Positions 12,162-20,548 of a stretch of 64,000 nucleotides of DNA are shown one piece after another. Under the pieces are notes generated by a model. The model worked only from the letters and a program-made list of their open reading frames with translations. It searched no databases and was not told where the DNA came from. The stretch lies in the NCBI GenBank assembly GCA_003050565.1, contig PEBW01000001.1, positions 186,001 through 250,000 on the forward strand. Direction: 5' to 3'. Within the stretch, counting starts at the first letter, position 1. Each line of letters opens with the position of its first letter. Source of the stretch: Brockia lithotrophica (GTDB lineage: Bacteria > Bacillota > Bacilli > Thermicanales > DSM-22653). Position numbers and translations under genes: made by a program.

Positions 12162-13871
12162 TCAGTGACGAAAGACGCGGACGTCCGTGAAGACCATGGC
12201 GATACCCGCCGCGTCGGCCGCCCGAATGACCTCCGAGTCGCGCACGGAACCGCCGGGCTGAACGATCGCCCGCACACCCGCGGCACCGGCGAGCTCTACG
12301 GTATCGGGAAAGGGCAGAAACCCGTCCGACGCGAGGACGGCCCCGCGGGCGCGCTCGCCTGCCTGGCGCAGGGCGATCTCCGCCGAACCCACGCGGTTGG
12401 GCTGCCCCGCCCCCACCCCTACCGTGACCCCGTCCCGGGCGAGGACGATGGCGTTCGACGTCACATGGGCGGACACCGTCCAGGCGAGGCGCACGCTCGG
12501 CCAGAGCTCTTCCGGAACCGGGTGGGCGCCCACGATCCGGAAGGACGGCGCGCGCCGTTCGCGCACGGAGACGAGGAGCCCCCCGCGGACGCTCCGAAGG
12601 TCGAGATCTTCCGCGGGGCGGAGGAACTCCCGAGGGTACACAAAGACGCGCAGGTTTTTCTTGCGCGTGAGGGGTTCGAGGAGCTCAGGGTCCGTCCCTT
12701 CCGGGAGGAGGACGACGTCGAGGAAGATTTCCGCCAGCGCGCGCACGAGCGCCTCGTCGGCGGGCCGGTTTACGGCCACGACTCCGCCGAAGATGGATAC
12801 GGGGTCGGCGTCGTGTGCCCGGCGGTAAGCCTGGAAGACGTCTGCGCCGATCGCCGCCGCCGCAGGCGACGCGTGTTTGAGGACCACCGCGGTCGGGGCG
12901 GAAAAGTCCGCTTCGAGGTCGGCGAGAAGGCGAAGGGCCCGTTCGATGTCGAGGTAGTTCGTGTAGGAGAGGGGCTTCCCGCTCAGGAGGCGAAGATCGG
13001 CCAACGAAGGTCCCGCGGCTCCGGCGAGGCGGAAAAACGCACCGCGCTGATGGGGGTTTTCGCCGTAGCGGAGCTCTTTCCCTTCCACGCCCCAAAAGGC
13101 GACCGCCCGAGGCAGGGCCGAAGAAGCCTCCGACGCTCCCCCACCCGGGGAAACCGTCGCCCCTCCGACGGCGAGAGCTTCTTCCCAAGGGGAAGGGGCG
13201 ATTCCCGCCCGTGCCTCCGCATCTTCCGAAAGGCCCCGGGCGTCCGACGCATCGGGGCCGTCCACGGGCGAAGCTTTTCCCGGTTCTTCGAAACGGCCCT
13301 CCCGAAAGGCGAAAGCGATCGCCAGATCGTAGAAGGCCGTGCGGCGGAACGCGCGTTCGGCGAGCGCGCGCCGCACGGCGAGGGCACGCTCCGGGGAAGC
13401 GTCCAACCCCTCGAGGGCGAGGGGGACGTCTGCAGGGGAAGAGACGACGAAGACGCGCGCGTGGGCTTTCGCCGCGGCGCGGAGGAGGGCGACGCCGCCG
13501 ACGTCGACGAGCTCGACGAGCTCTTCGCCGCGCAGGCCCCTGTCCCGCGCGTCTTCGAACGGGTAGAGGTCGACGACGACGAGGTCGAACGGTACCCCTC
13601 CCGCCGCCTCCACGGAAGAGAGGTCCCCGGGCGTAGGTCGCGCGAGGATCCCCGCAAACACGCGGGGGTGCAGCGTCTTTACGCGCCCTCCCAAGAGCTC
13701 GGAAAATCCGGTCAACGTGTCGAGGGAGACCACGGGAAGCCCGGCCTCCCGCAGGTAGGCCGCCGTACCCCCGGAAGCGTAGAGTTCCACCCCGCGGGCT
13801 GCCAGCTCGCGGGCAAAGGGCAGGTAGGGCGGCTTCGTGTAGAGGCTCATGAGCGCGCGGCGTACGGACAT
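12162..13871 (-). CDS. purH: Bifunctional AICAR transformylase / IMP cyclohydrolase
   Basis: Catalyses the last two steps to IMP. The N-terminal MGS-like domain (residues 1 to about 200) is the cyclohydrolase, with SGGTAAYLREAGLPV, TGFSELLGGRVKTLHP and DLYPFE. The C-terminal transformylase has RYGENPHQRGAFF and the catalytic Lys-His in KHASPAAAAIG. Most bacterial enzymes have KH-x-NPCG here; the form seen is closer to the animal-type KHVSPAGAA. The cyclohydrolase start is also divergent (LMSLYTKPPYLPFA where LLSVSDKTGIVEFA is common). 569 residues is longer than the usual ~512, with an acidic/Ser-rich insertion around residues 205-265. ATG at 13871 with AAGGAGG. Confidence 0.93.
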   Translation of the reverse strand: MSVRRALMSLYTKPPYLPFARELAARGVELYASGGTAAYLREAGLPVVSLDTLTGFSELLGGRVKTLHPRVFAGILARPTPGDLSSVEAAGGVPFDLVVVDLYPFEDARDRGLRGEELVELVDVGGVALLRAAAKAHARVFVVSSPADVPLALEGLDASPERALAVRRALAERAFRRTAFYDLAIAFAFREGRFEEPGKASPVDGPDASDARGLSEDAEARAGIAPSPWEEALAVGGATVSPGGGASEASSALPRAVAFWGVEGKELRYGENPHQRGAFFRLAGAAGPSLADLRLLSGKPLSYTNYLDIERALRLLADLEADFSAPTAVVLKHASPAAAAIGADVFQAYRRAHDADPVSIFGGVVAVNRPADEALVRALAEIFLDVVLLPEGTDPELLEPLTRKKNLRVFVYPREFLRPAEDLDLRSVRGGLLVSVRERRAPSFRIVGAHPVPEELWPSVRLAWTVSAHVTSNAIVLARDGVTVGVGAGQPNRVGSAEIALRQAGERARGAVLASDGFLPFPDTVELAGAAGVRAIVQPGGSVRDSEVIRAADAAGIAMVFTDVRVFRH

Positions 13872-13957
13872 GTCCGAACCTCCTTCTCCGAACCTCCCGC
13901 CAACGCCTTTCTCACGAAAGAACGGAATCGAGGACCGCGAAACGATCCAAACAACGG

Positions 13958-14632
13958 TTAAACCCCAGGTTCTCCTTCCTGCAAGAAGCGCACCCGCCTA
14001 CCCTCGAGGACGAGTCCTTCGCGGAGAATCCGGGAGAGCACAGCCGGGTACAGACGGTGCTCGACGCGCTTGATCCGTGCCGCCAGCGTCTTCGGAGTGT
14101 CCGTAGGTCGCACGTCCACGGAACGTTGGGCGACGATCGGACCTGTGTCCACGCCTTGGTCCACGAGGTGGACGGTCGTGCCGGTCACCTTGACACCGTA
14201 GGCGAGGGCTTGCCCGACGGCGTCCTTGCCTGGGAAGGCGGGAAGGAGCGCCGGATGAAGGTTGAGGATCCGCCAAGGGTAGGCGCCGAGGAGCGTAGGG
14301 CCCACGAGGCGCATGTACCCCGCGAGGACAAGCCACCGCGGGGCAAAAGGCTTCAAAAAGGCGAGGATTGCCTCCTCAAAGGCCGCCTTGTCGGGAAAGT
14401 CCCGAACCGACCGGGCGAAGACCTCGCGCCCCAGGCGGCGAAACTTCCGCACGACGGGTGCCTCGGGTCGGTCGCTCACGAGTGCGACGACGCGGTAGAC
14501 GCCTTCCCGGCGGACGAGTTGTACGGCGTTGGACCCCTCGCCCGAGGCGAACACGGCGACGGGTACCGGCTCCGCCCCAGGACGCCATTCCGGGGGGATC
14601 TCGAGGCGGTCGGCGTGTTCTTCTGCGGACAC
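13958..14632 (-). CDS. purN: Phosphoribosylglycinamide formyltransferase (10-formyl-THF dependent)
   Basis: Third step of purine synthesis: formylates GAR. The fold start is VPVAVFASGEGSNAVQLV. The active site has Asn and His in LNLHPALLPAFPGKDAV and the catalytic Asp in VDQGVDTGPIVAQ. The GTG at 14632 is preceded by GGGAGGGAGGAG. The product has about 22 extra N-terminal residues before the first strand, giving 224 residues against a usual ~195. Lies 86 bases before purH and 151 bases after purM; the purM-purN gap contains a tandem repeat. Confidence 0.94.
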   Translation of the reverse strand: MSAEEHADRLEIPPEWRPGAEPVPVAVFASGEGSNAVQLVRREGVYRVVALVSDRPEAPVVRKFRRLGREVFARSVRDFPDKAAFEEAILAFLKPFAPRWLVLAGYMRLVGPTLLGAYPWRILNLHPALLPAFPGKDAVGQALAYGVKVTGTTVHLVDQGVDTGPIVAQRSVDVRPTDTPKTLAARIKRVEHRLYPAVLSRILREGLVLEGRRVRFLQEGEPGV

Positions 14633-14670
14633 GGGCTCCTCCCTCCCTGGATTTCTCCTTCTCTACACCC

Positions 14671-14722
14671 CGCGTTGCCCGCAAACGGCGCGCGGCCGCG
14701 TTGCCCGCAACCGGCGCGCGGC
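14671..14722. repeat. Two-copy 26-bp tandem repeat between purM and purN
   Basis: Two adjacent 26-base units, 14671-14696 and 14697-14722, both beginning CGCGTTGCCCGCAA and ending GGCGCGCGGC. They differ at one position (A versus C). Each is very GC-rich and can fold on itself. It lies in the 151-base purM-purN gap. Confidence 0.85.
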
Positions 14723-14783
14723 GAGAAGACCGCCTCACGCAAACCTCGCTTCGATGTGAAAATGGCGCGGGCCGCGGAAATGT

Positions 14784-15845
14784 TCACGCGGGGAGGTGTC
14801 CGCCGTACCGGAAACGTACGGCGCCCCCTTCCCCGCCCTGGCCCTGTTCTACGAGGCGACCGAGGACGACCGGCTTTTCTCCGAGATCCTCAAGCGCCCG
14901 CCGCACGTCGCCGAGGCGTTCGGGGGCGACGACGAAGACGAAACCGATCCCCTGATTCCACACGGCATACGCCTCGCGGTCGTCGAGGTTTGCGGCCGCC
15001 TGCGCGCGCCGAAAGATTTCGGGAACTTCCCACGCCTCGACCGCGACTTCCGCCGCGAGCGTGGAGGGAAACACGCGTGCAAGGTTTTCGGGAAACCCCC
15101 CGCCGGTGATGTGCGCGGCGGCCTTGGCGCCCGCGGCAAAGGCCGCCGCGGCCTGGTGAACGTAGAGCCGCGTCGGGGTGAGGAGCTCTTCGGGGGTGAA
15201 GAGGTCCGGGTCGCGGGCGAGGAGGGCGCGAAGAAGGCTGTAGCCGTTTGCGTGAAACCCGGAACTCGCAAGGCCAAGAAGGAGGTCGCCGGCGGCCGGC
15301 GCCGGACGCGCGAGGGAGGCTCGGGGGGCGACGCCCACCGCAAACCCCGCAAGCTCGAGGGAGCCTTCCGGAAGCATTCCCGGAAGTTCGGCGGTTTCGC
15401 CCCCCAGGAGAACTGCCCCGACCTCACGAAGGGCGTCGACCATGCCCGCGATGAGGCGTTCGATCGCGTCGGGATCGAGGCGACCCATGGCTACGTAGTC
15501 GAGGAAGAAGAGCGGCTGTGCTCCTTCCGCCGCCAGGTCGTTCACGTTCATCGCCACGAGGTCCCAACCGGCAACTTCGAGGCGACCGTGGGCCTGGGCG
15601 AGAAGGAGCTTCGTCCCTACGCCGTCGGCCGAGGCGAAGAGCACGGGGTCGTCGAGCCCGTCCGGCAGGCGAATCGCGCCGGCAAAGGCACCGATTCCGC
15701 GCAAAACTTCCGGGCCGTGCGTGCCTCGGACGAGTTCGGCTACGCGTCGGACGACTTCCGCACCCCGATCGAGATCGACGCCGGCGCGGCGGTAGGCTTC
15801 GGCGTAACCCGACGCACCGGAACCCGGCTCGCGTGGCCGCTCCAT
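14784..15845 (-). CDS. purM: Phosphoribosylformylglycinamidine cyclo-ligase (AIR synthetase)
   Basis: Fifth step of purine synthesis: ATP-dependent closure of FGAM to AIR. Motifs: YAEAYRRAGVDLDRGAEVV, ADGVGTKLLLAQ, DLVAMNVNDLAAEGAQPLFF, LLGGETAELPGM, GLASSGFHANGYSLLR and HITGGGFPENLARVFP, in the order of the PurM/PurL superfamily. The ATG at 15845 follows GGAGG at good spacing; the much longer open frame upstream is a shadow of purF and purL. 353 residues, normal. 35 bases after purF. Confidence 0.95.
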   Translation of the reverse strand: MERPREPGSGASGYAEAYRRAGVDLDRGAEVVRRVAELVRGTHGPEVLRGIGAFAGAIRLPDGLDDPVLFASADGVGTKLLLAQAHGRLEVAGWDLVAMNVNDLAAEGAQPLFFLDYVAMGRLDPDAIERLIAGMVDALREVGAVLLGGETAELPGMLPEGSLELAGFAVGVAPRASLARPAPAAGDLLLGLASSGFHANGYSLLRALLARDPDLFTPEELLTPTRLYVHQAAAAFAAGAKAAAHITGGGFPENLARVFPSTLAAEVAVEAWEVPEIFRRAQAAANLDDREAYAVWNQGIGFVFVVAPERLGDVRRALEDLGEKPVVLGRLVEQGQGGEGGAVRFRYGGHLPA

Positions 15846-15880
15846 TGGTCGTACCTCCTTGGAATCCGGATCGCGCGCCT

Positions 15881-17221
15881 CTACCCGTCTCGGGGCACGA
15901 GGCAGGCCGTGCACACGCTCCCCCGGGGAAAGAGGGCGGCAAAGGTTTCGAAGTCGAGGTAGGCGAGGGAATCCGCACCGATGTGCGCGGCGAGTTCCCC
16001 GCGGGACATCACGCCCATGGGCGGCGTTTCGGGGCCGAAGAACCCGTAGACGCAAGGGGCGGTCACCGGAGGGGAGGCGATGCGGACGTGGACCGCGCGC
16101 GCCCCCGCGTCGCGCAGAAGCTTGAGGAGGCGCGCCGCCGTGGAGCCGTACACGAGCGAATCGTCCACGAGGACGAGGCGCTTCCCGTGCACGAGCTCGC
16201 GGACGAGGGCGAACTTGGCCTCGAGGACGGCATCCCGTTCCCCCTGGGCGAGGAGAAAGCTGCGGGGCGCGGCGGGGGACTTCACGAGCACCCCTTCGAG
16301 GGGAAGACCGAGGGTCTGAGCGTACCCGAGCGCCTGGGGAAAGGCCGTATCCGGGGCGTACACCACCATGTCCGCCTCTGCGGGCGCCCGGCGAGCCAAC
16401 TCCTCCCCCAGGCGCTTTCGCGCGGCGTACAGGCTCACGCCGAAGAGGCGGCTGTCGGGTCGGGAAACGTACAAGAGTTCGAAGGCGCACACGCCGCGGG
16501 CGAAGGAGTTCGCATCGCGCCGAGGCGCGGGCTCTTCCCCGCCCTCCGGCGTCCCGGGGAGGGGACGCGGAATGTAGCGCATTTCGCTTCCGTTCCACCG
16601 CCAGCGGCTCACCTGACCCGCCCGAACTTCGGAGACGGAAAATCCCAAGGCTTCCAAGGGAGACGTCTCGCTCGCCAGCGCCACGAGATCCCCCTTGCGC
16701 CCCACGAAGAGGGGGTAGACGCCGGTGGCGTCGCGAACCGCGGAAAGCCCGTCCCGCTCCACCATCACGGCCGCGTAGGGGGAAGGCAAGGCGGCAGGCC
16801 AGGGGCGGCCTGCAAGGACGGCGCGGACCCCCTCGGCCTCCTCGGGAGCCAGCGGCCCGAGGTAGGCGACGGCTCCTTCGCCGGACGCGACGTCCGAAGG
16901 CGAGACGTCGATCCACCCGCCCCCTTCGGCGAGCGCGAGCGCCAGAGCCCCCAGCGCGCCGCTCCCGAGGCGAACGGGGGAGGACTCCCCGATGCCTACG
17001 GCCACGCGGGGCCCTCCGTCTCGTCCGCGCTCCTCCGTTTCGCCTTCGGGTACGGAAACGCGGCGCTCGGGAGGGGTGAGCCCGAGGACGCGCCCGCCGC
17101 GGTGGAGGAGAGCGTGAACGGCCCGCGAGGCGAGGGATTGCACTTCTTCTTCGACCTTCGGTCCCCCCTTTCCTCCCCCGAGCGGGGGTAGGTAGAGGGC
17201 AAAGAGCCCCCCGCCTTTCAC
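15881..17221 (-). CDS. purF: PurF-like amidophosphoribosyltransferase with a dead glutaminase domain
   Basis: Homologous over its whole length to PurF, which makes phosphoribosylamine from PRPP and an ammonia source. The start is fixed by the GTGA overlap with purL. Where PurF has the mature N-terminal ECGVFGIW, this protein has GGGLFALY, so nucleophile Cys becomes Gly4; there is no Cys just upstream in frame. HRG is kept at residues 40-42, but the Arg of GHVRYAT, the HNGN oxyanion motif and the glutamine-binding Asp are not recognisable. In contrast all four Fe-S ligands are kept: Cys245 (GVCAFELLYVSRPDS), Cys390 (SPPVTAPC), Cys437 and Cys440 (CTAC). The PRPP motif is VDDSLVYGST (352-361; usual VDDSIVRGTT), and the flexible loop is changed to VKSPAAPRSF from IKNRYVGRTF. 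446 residues. It is either an ammonia-only enzyme or a decayed PurF. Confidence 0.85.
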   Translation of the reverse strand: MKGGGLFALYLPPLGGGKGGPKVEEEVQSLASRAVHALLHRGGRVLGLTPPERRVSVPEGETEERGRDGGPRVAVGIGESSPVRLGSGALGALALALAEGGGWIDVSPSDVASGEGAVAYLGPLAPEEAEGVRAVLAGRPWPAALPSPYAAVMVERDGLSAVRDATGVYPLFVGRKGDLVALASETSPLEALGFSVSEVRAGQVSRWRWNGSEMRYIPRPLPGTPEGGEEPAPRRDANSFARGVCAFELLYVSRPDSRLFGVSLYAARKRLGEELARRAPAEADMVVYAPDTAFPQALGYAQTLGLPLEGVLVKSPAAPRSFLLAQGERDAVLEAKFALVRELVHGKRLVLVDDSLVYGSTAARLLKLLRDAGARAVHVRIASPPVTAPCVYGFFGPETPPMGVMSRGELAAHIGADSLAYLDFETFAALFPRGSVCTACLVPRDG

Positions 17222-19659
17222 GGCGCTTCCCCCTCCCGATAAGAATCTGCGCCGTGCGCCGAAGAAGCGGCTCCTCCCTCCGAAGGCTCTCCCCGGAAAG
17301 GCGGGCGGGAAACGAGGCCGACAAGGGCGAGCTCGCGGGGGAGCCAAGACCCGATTTCCGAAGGCCCTACGCGGACGGGCATTCCCTCGACTTCTACGCC
17401 TTCTCGCCGCACCTCCCCCAAGGAGAAGACCCGGAGTCCTTCGCCGCACGCCCACGCGAGAAAGTCTTTTGCGATCGCCCGCTTTACGACGAACACGCCG
17501 TAGGCCCCTTCGCCGAAAAGGAGGGCAAGACTCTCCGCAGGCGCACGGTCGAGTTCGCCGAGGGCGACACCGCTCGCCGAAGAGGCGGCCATCTGGAGAA
17601 GGGTGCCGAGAGCTCCGCCTTCGCGGACGGCGCGCGCCGCAAGAATTCCGCGGCGGAGGGAGGTGTCGGCGTAGAGGCGCACGAGCGCGTTGCGCAGTCG
17701 TCCCTCTCCCTCGCGCTGCGGCGCCAGGGGAATCCGGGCCAGGCGCGCCAGAGCTTCTCCCGCCCGGGCGAAGAGTTCCTCTGCCCCGTAAGCCGCAGCG
17801 AAGAAAGGGAGAAGGCGCAGGGGCCCGCTCCCTACGAGAAAGACGGGGGCCGCTTCGTCCACGGCCTCTTCGTCCCACGTTCCGGGAACTGCGGAGTGCG
17901 GCGTAGAACCGAAGGCCACGAGAAGCGGGGTGGGGAGAATCCCCCGTTCCGCCGTCTCGTTGTACAGGCTCGCGTTGCCGCTCACGAAAGGCACCGAGGC
18001 GGCGCGCGCGGCGGCGGAAAACCCGAGGACCACCTCGACGAGCGAGCGGTACACGTCGTCCCGCTCCGGCGAACCGAAGTTCAGGTTGTCCGAAAGCCCG
18101 AGGGGAGTAAGGCCGCGCACCGCGAGGGAGCGGAGGACGGCAAAGACGGCCATCTGCGCCGCCCCGTAGGCGTCCAACGCGAAGGCGTTCCCCTCTCCGG
18201 CTCCGCTCATTCCCCACACGGCGGGGCCTTCAGTCCCTACGCCCACGAGGACCACGTCGTCAAAGACCCACGGCGAAGGGTCTCCTCCCTCCTGCGAGGG
18301 GTCCCCCACCTTCTCCGCGCCGTTCGGCCGCACGTTCCCTCCTTTCCGGACGAGGCGCCGTGGAAAGCGCGGCGAGGTGAGGTAGCGTCGGAGGAGATCC
18401 CGAACCGTCGAAGCGTCGAGGCGTACGAGGCCCAGCCGTTCGAGGAGCTCGCGCTCTTCGGGGAAGACGAGTTCGGTCTCCGCCCGTTCGCGCCGCGCGG
18501 CGGGGGAGCCTTGCGGCACGCCCTCCCGCGTCTCTTCTGCCGCCCGGACGGAGGCGACCACGTCTTCGCGCACGACCGGTACGACGTCCGTAAGCTCCGC
18601 CAAGGGTACCTCCGCAAGGAGGTCCTCGCCTCGACGGACGGAAAACGTACCGGACGACACGAGGTGCCCCACGACGGCCGCCGGCACCTGAAACGCGCGG
18701 AAGTGGGTGAGGAGGTCTTCGGCGTGTGCCGGATCGGCTACGACGAGAACCCTTTCTTGGGTTTCCGCGAGGAGGAGCACCTCCGGAGGGAATTCCCGCA
18801 GACGGGGGAAGCGCTCGAGGTCGAGGACCACGCCGCCCGGTCCGCGACTCGCGAGCTCGGCGGCCGAACCCGCTACACCTCCCGCCCCCATGTCCTGTAC
18901 GGCGACGACCCACCCGCGTCGGGCGGCGGCGAGCAAGGCGTCCATCACGCGCCGACCCATCCGAGGATCTGCCGGGGGGACGAGAGGAGGAGCGTCGGAA
19001 CTCCCTTCCGCTACGGGGGGGAGTACTTCCTCGGAGTCGAAGGCGCGCGAAGCAAAGGCCGCCGCTTCGTACCCCGCCCCGTCCACGGGACGGCCTGCGT
19101 AGACGAGCACGTCCCCGTCCCGGCCACCGCGTGCGGAAAGACGGGGGCCTACGATTTCGCCCAGGGCAAAGACGTTTACGACGGGGTTTCCCGCGTAGGA
19201 AGCGTCCACGGCGTACTCTACGTACGCCCCATCACCTGCGCCGAATTCGGCGACGTAATCCGCAAAGCCCCGGACGAGCGTGCGCGTGAACTCCACGTCC
19301 TCCGCCACGTGCACAGGCCCTACGCGGAGGAGCGCCGCAGCGAGTCGCGGCTCTGCCCCCATCGTAAAGACGTCCCGGTACAGGCCGCCGATCCCCGTGG
19401 CCGACCCGGCATAGGGGTCGACCTTGGACGGGTGGTTGTGGCTCTCGATCTTAAACGCCGCCGCTCCGCCGTCTGCGGCTACCACCCCTGCGCCCTCGCC
19501 CGGCCCGGCGAGAACCTGAGGGCCCTCGCGGGGGAGAAGGGCGAGAAGGCGTTTCGTGTGGCGGTAGCTCATGTGCTCGGAAGTGAGGATCTCCTTGAGG
19601 GCGGAGGCGATCCTCGCGGCGGTCGCTCCCTCCCGCGGAGTGCGCTGCGTCCCTGCCAT
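17218..19659 (-). CDS. purL: FGAM synthase large subunit (small-type PurL)
   Basis: Converts FGAR to FGAM with ATP and ammonia; in Bacillus-type systems ammonia is channelled from PurQ with the help of PurS. Motifs: LTSEHMSYRHTKRLL (usual SEHCSYK, Cys is Met here), PGEGAGVV, FKIESHNHPS, GGLYRDVFTMGA, VQDMGAGGVAGSAAEL, SDNLNFGSPE and VSGNASLYNET. 813 residues against about 740 in Bacillus. ATG at 19659 with GGGAGG upstream. It follows purC by 65 bases, exactly where purS and purQ lie in Bacillus; neither is present. It overlaps purF by 4 bases. Confidence 0.95.
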   Translation of the reverse strand: MAGTQRTPREGATAARIASALKEILTSEHMSYRHTKRLLALLPREGPQVLAGPGEGAGVVAADGGAAAFKIESHNHPSKVDPYAGSATGIGGLYRDVFTMGAEPRLAAALLRVGPVHVAEDVEFTRTLVRGFADYVAEFGAGDGAYVEYAVDASYAGNPVVNVFALGEIVGPRLSARGGRDGDVLVYAGRPVDGAGYEAAAFASRAFDSEEVLPPVAEGSSDAPPLVPPADPRMGRRVMDALLAAARRGWVVAVQDMGAGGVAGSAAELASRGPGGVVLDLERFPRLREFPPEVLLLAETQERVLVVADPAHAEDLLTHFRAFQVPAAVVGHLVSSGTFSVRRGEDLLAEVPLAELTDVVPVVREDVVASVRAAEETREGVPQGSPAARRERAETELVFPEERELLERLGLVRLDASTVRDLLRRYLTSPRFPRRLVRKGGNVRPNGAEKVGDPSQEGGDPSPWVFDDVVLVGVGTEGPAVWGMSGAGEGNAFALDAYGAAQMAVFAVLRSLAVRGLTPLGLSDNLNFGSPERDDVYRSLVEVVLGFSAAARAASVPFVSGNASLYNETAERGILPTPLLVAFGSTPHSAVPGTWDEEAVDEAAPVFLVGSGPLRLLPFFAAAYGAEELFARAGEALARLARIPLAPQREGEGRLRNALVRLYADTSLRRGILAARAVREGGALGTLLQMAASSASGVALGELDRAPAESLALLFGEGAYGVFVVKRAIAKDFLAWACGEGLRVFSLGEVRREGVEVEGMPVRVGPSEIGSWLPRELALVGLVSRPPFRGEPSEGGAASSAHGADSYREGEAP

Positions 19660-19724
19660 CCTCGTCGTCCCTCCCGTGGGTTTCGTTCCCGGAGCTCGTC
19701 TACCTCGAGCACCGCCCCGCCTCC

Positions 19725-20504
19725 CTAAGGTGAGGCGAATTCGGGAAACCGTTCGGCCAGGCGCCGGTAGACAAAGGCGTACCCTTCGAGGAGGTCGCCC
19801 ATGTCCCGGCGGAAGCGGTCTTTGTCCAGCCGCTCCCCGTCCTTCGTCCAAATGCGTATGGAATCGGGGGAGAGTTCGTCGGCGAGGACGATCTCTCCTT
19901 CGGAAGTTTCCCCGTACTCGAACTTCACGTCCACGAGGATGAGCTCGACGGCGGCAAAGATTTCTCGGAGCGCCTCCGCGGCGCGCCTCCCTTCGTCCTT
20001 GAGGTACGCGACGACTTCCGGCGACGCGAGACCGAGGAGGGCGACGTGATCATCCGTAAGCAGGGGATCGCCGAGCGCATCCGACTTGTAGTACAGCTCC
20101 ACGAGCGGGAAAGGCAGGGCCCGCCCCTCCGGTATTCCCAAGCGGCGGCTCAGAGACCCCGTGGCGAGGAAGCGTACGACGACCTCCAGAGGGATGATGC
20201 GGACGCGGCGCACGAGGTGCTCCGCCGGCGCGAGTTCGCGCAGGAAGTGCGTCCGGATCCCCTTGGAAGCCAGGGCGCGGAAGAGAAGCGCGCTCGTCCG
20301 GGCGGCGAGCTCTCCCTTCCCCGGAAATTCCCGGCGCTTCGCGCCGTCCCCCGCCGTCACGGCGTCGGTGAAGACGACGCGCACGCGTTCGGGATCGTCC
20401 GTGGCGTAGACCTTCTTGCTCTTTCCTGCGTAGAGGAGGGTTCCGGAAAGGGCGGACCCGCTAGGCTCTGAGTTTCCGGTGTGAAGGGGGGGCTGGGTGT
20501 CCAT
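19725..20504 (-). CDS. purC: SAICAR synthetase
   Basis: Condenses CAIR with aspartate using ATP. Motifs: LYAGKSKKVYATDD, TDAVTAGDGAKR, RTHFLRE, IPLEVVVRFLATGSLSRR, ELYYKSDALGDPL and LVDVKFEYG, DELSPDSIRIW. The ATG at 20504 follows GGGAGGG; 259 residues with a ~15-residue N-terminal extension. The upstream open frame is a shadow of purB. Lies 44 bases after purB. Confidence 0.95.
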   Translation of the reverse strand: MDTQPPLHTGNSEPSGSALSGTLLYAGKSKKVYATDDPERVRVVFTDAVTAGDGAKRREFPGKGELAARTSALLFRALASKGIRTHFLRELAPAEHLVRRVRIIPLEVVVRFLATGSLSRRLGIPEGRALPFPLVELYYKSDALGDPLLTDDHVALLGLASPEVVAYLKDEGRRAAEALREIFAAVELILVDVKFEYGETSEGEIVLADELSPDSIRIWTKDGERLDKDRFRRDMGDLLEGYAFVYRRLAERFPEFASP

Positions 20505-20548
20505 TGCATTCCCTCCCAGAGTGCGACTTTCGGTCGGACGGGGGACCC

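Noticed and set aside
15881-17221. PurF changes explained as a frameshift or start error
   Set aside because: The frame is collinear with PurF from the GGGLFALY region to the CTAC ligands, the start overlaps purL tightly, and several separate glutaminase residues are changed.
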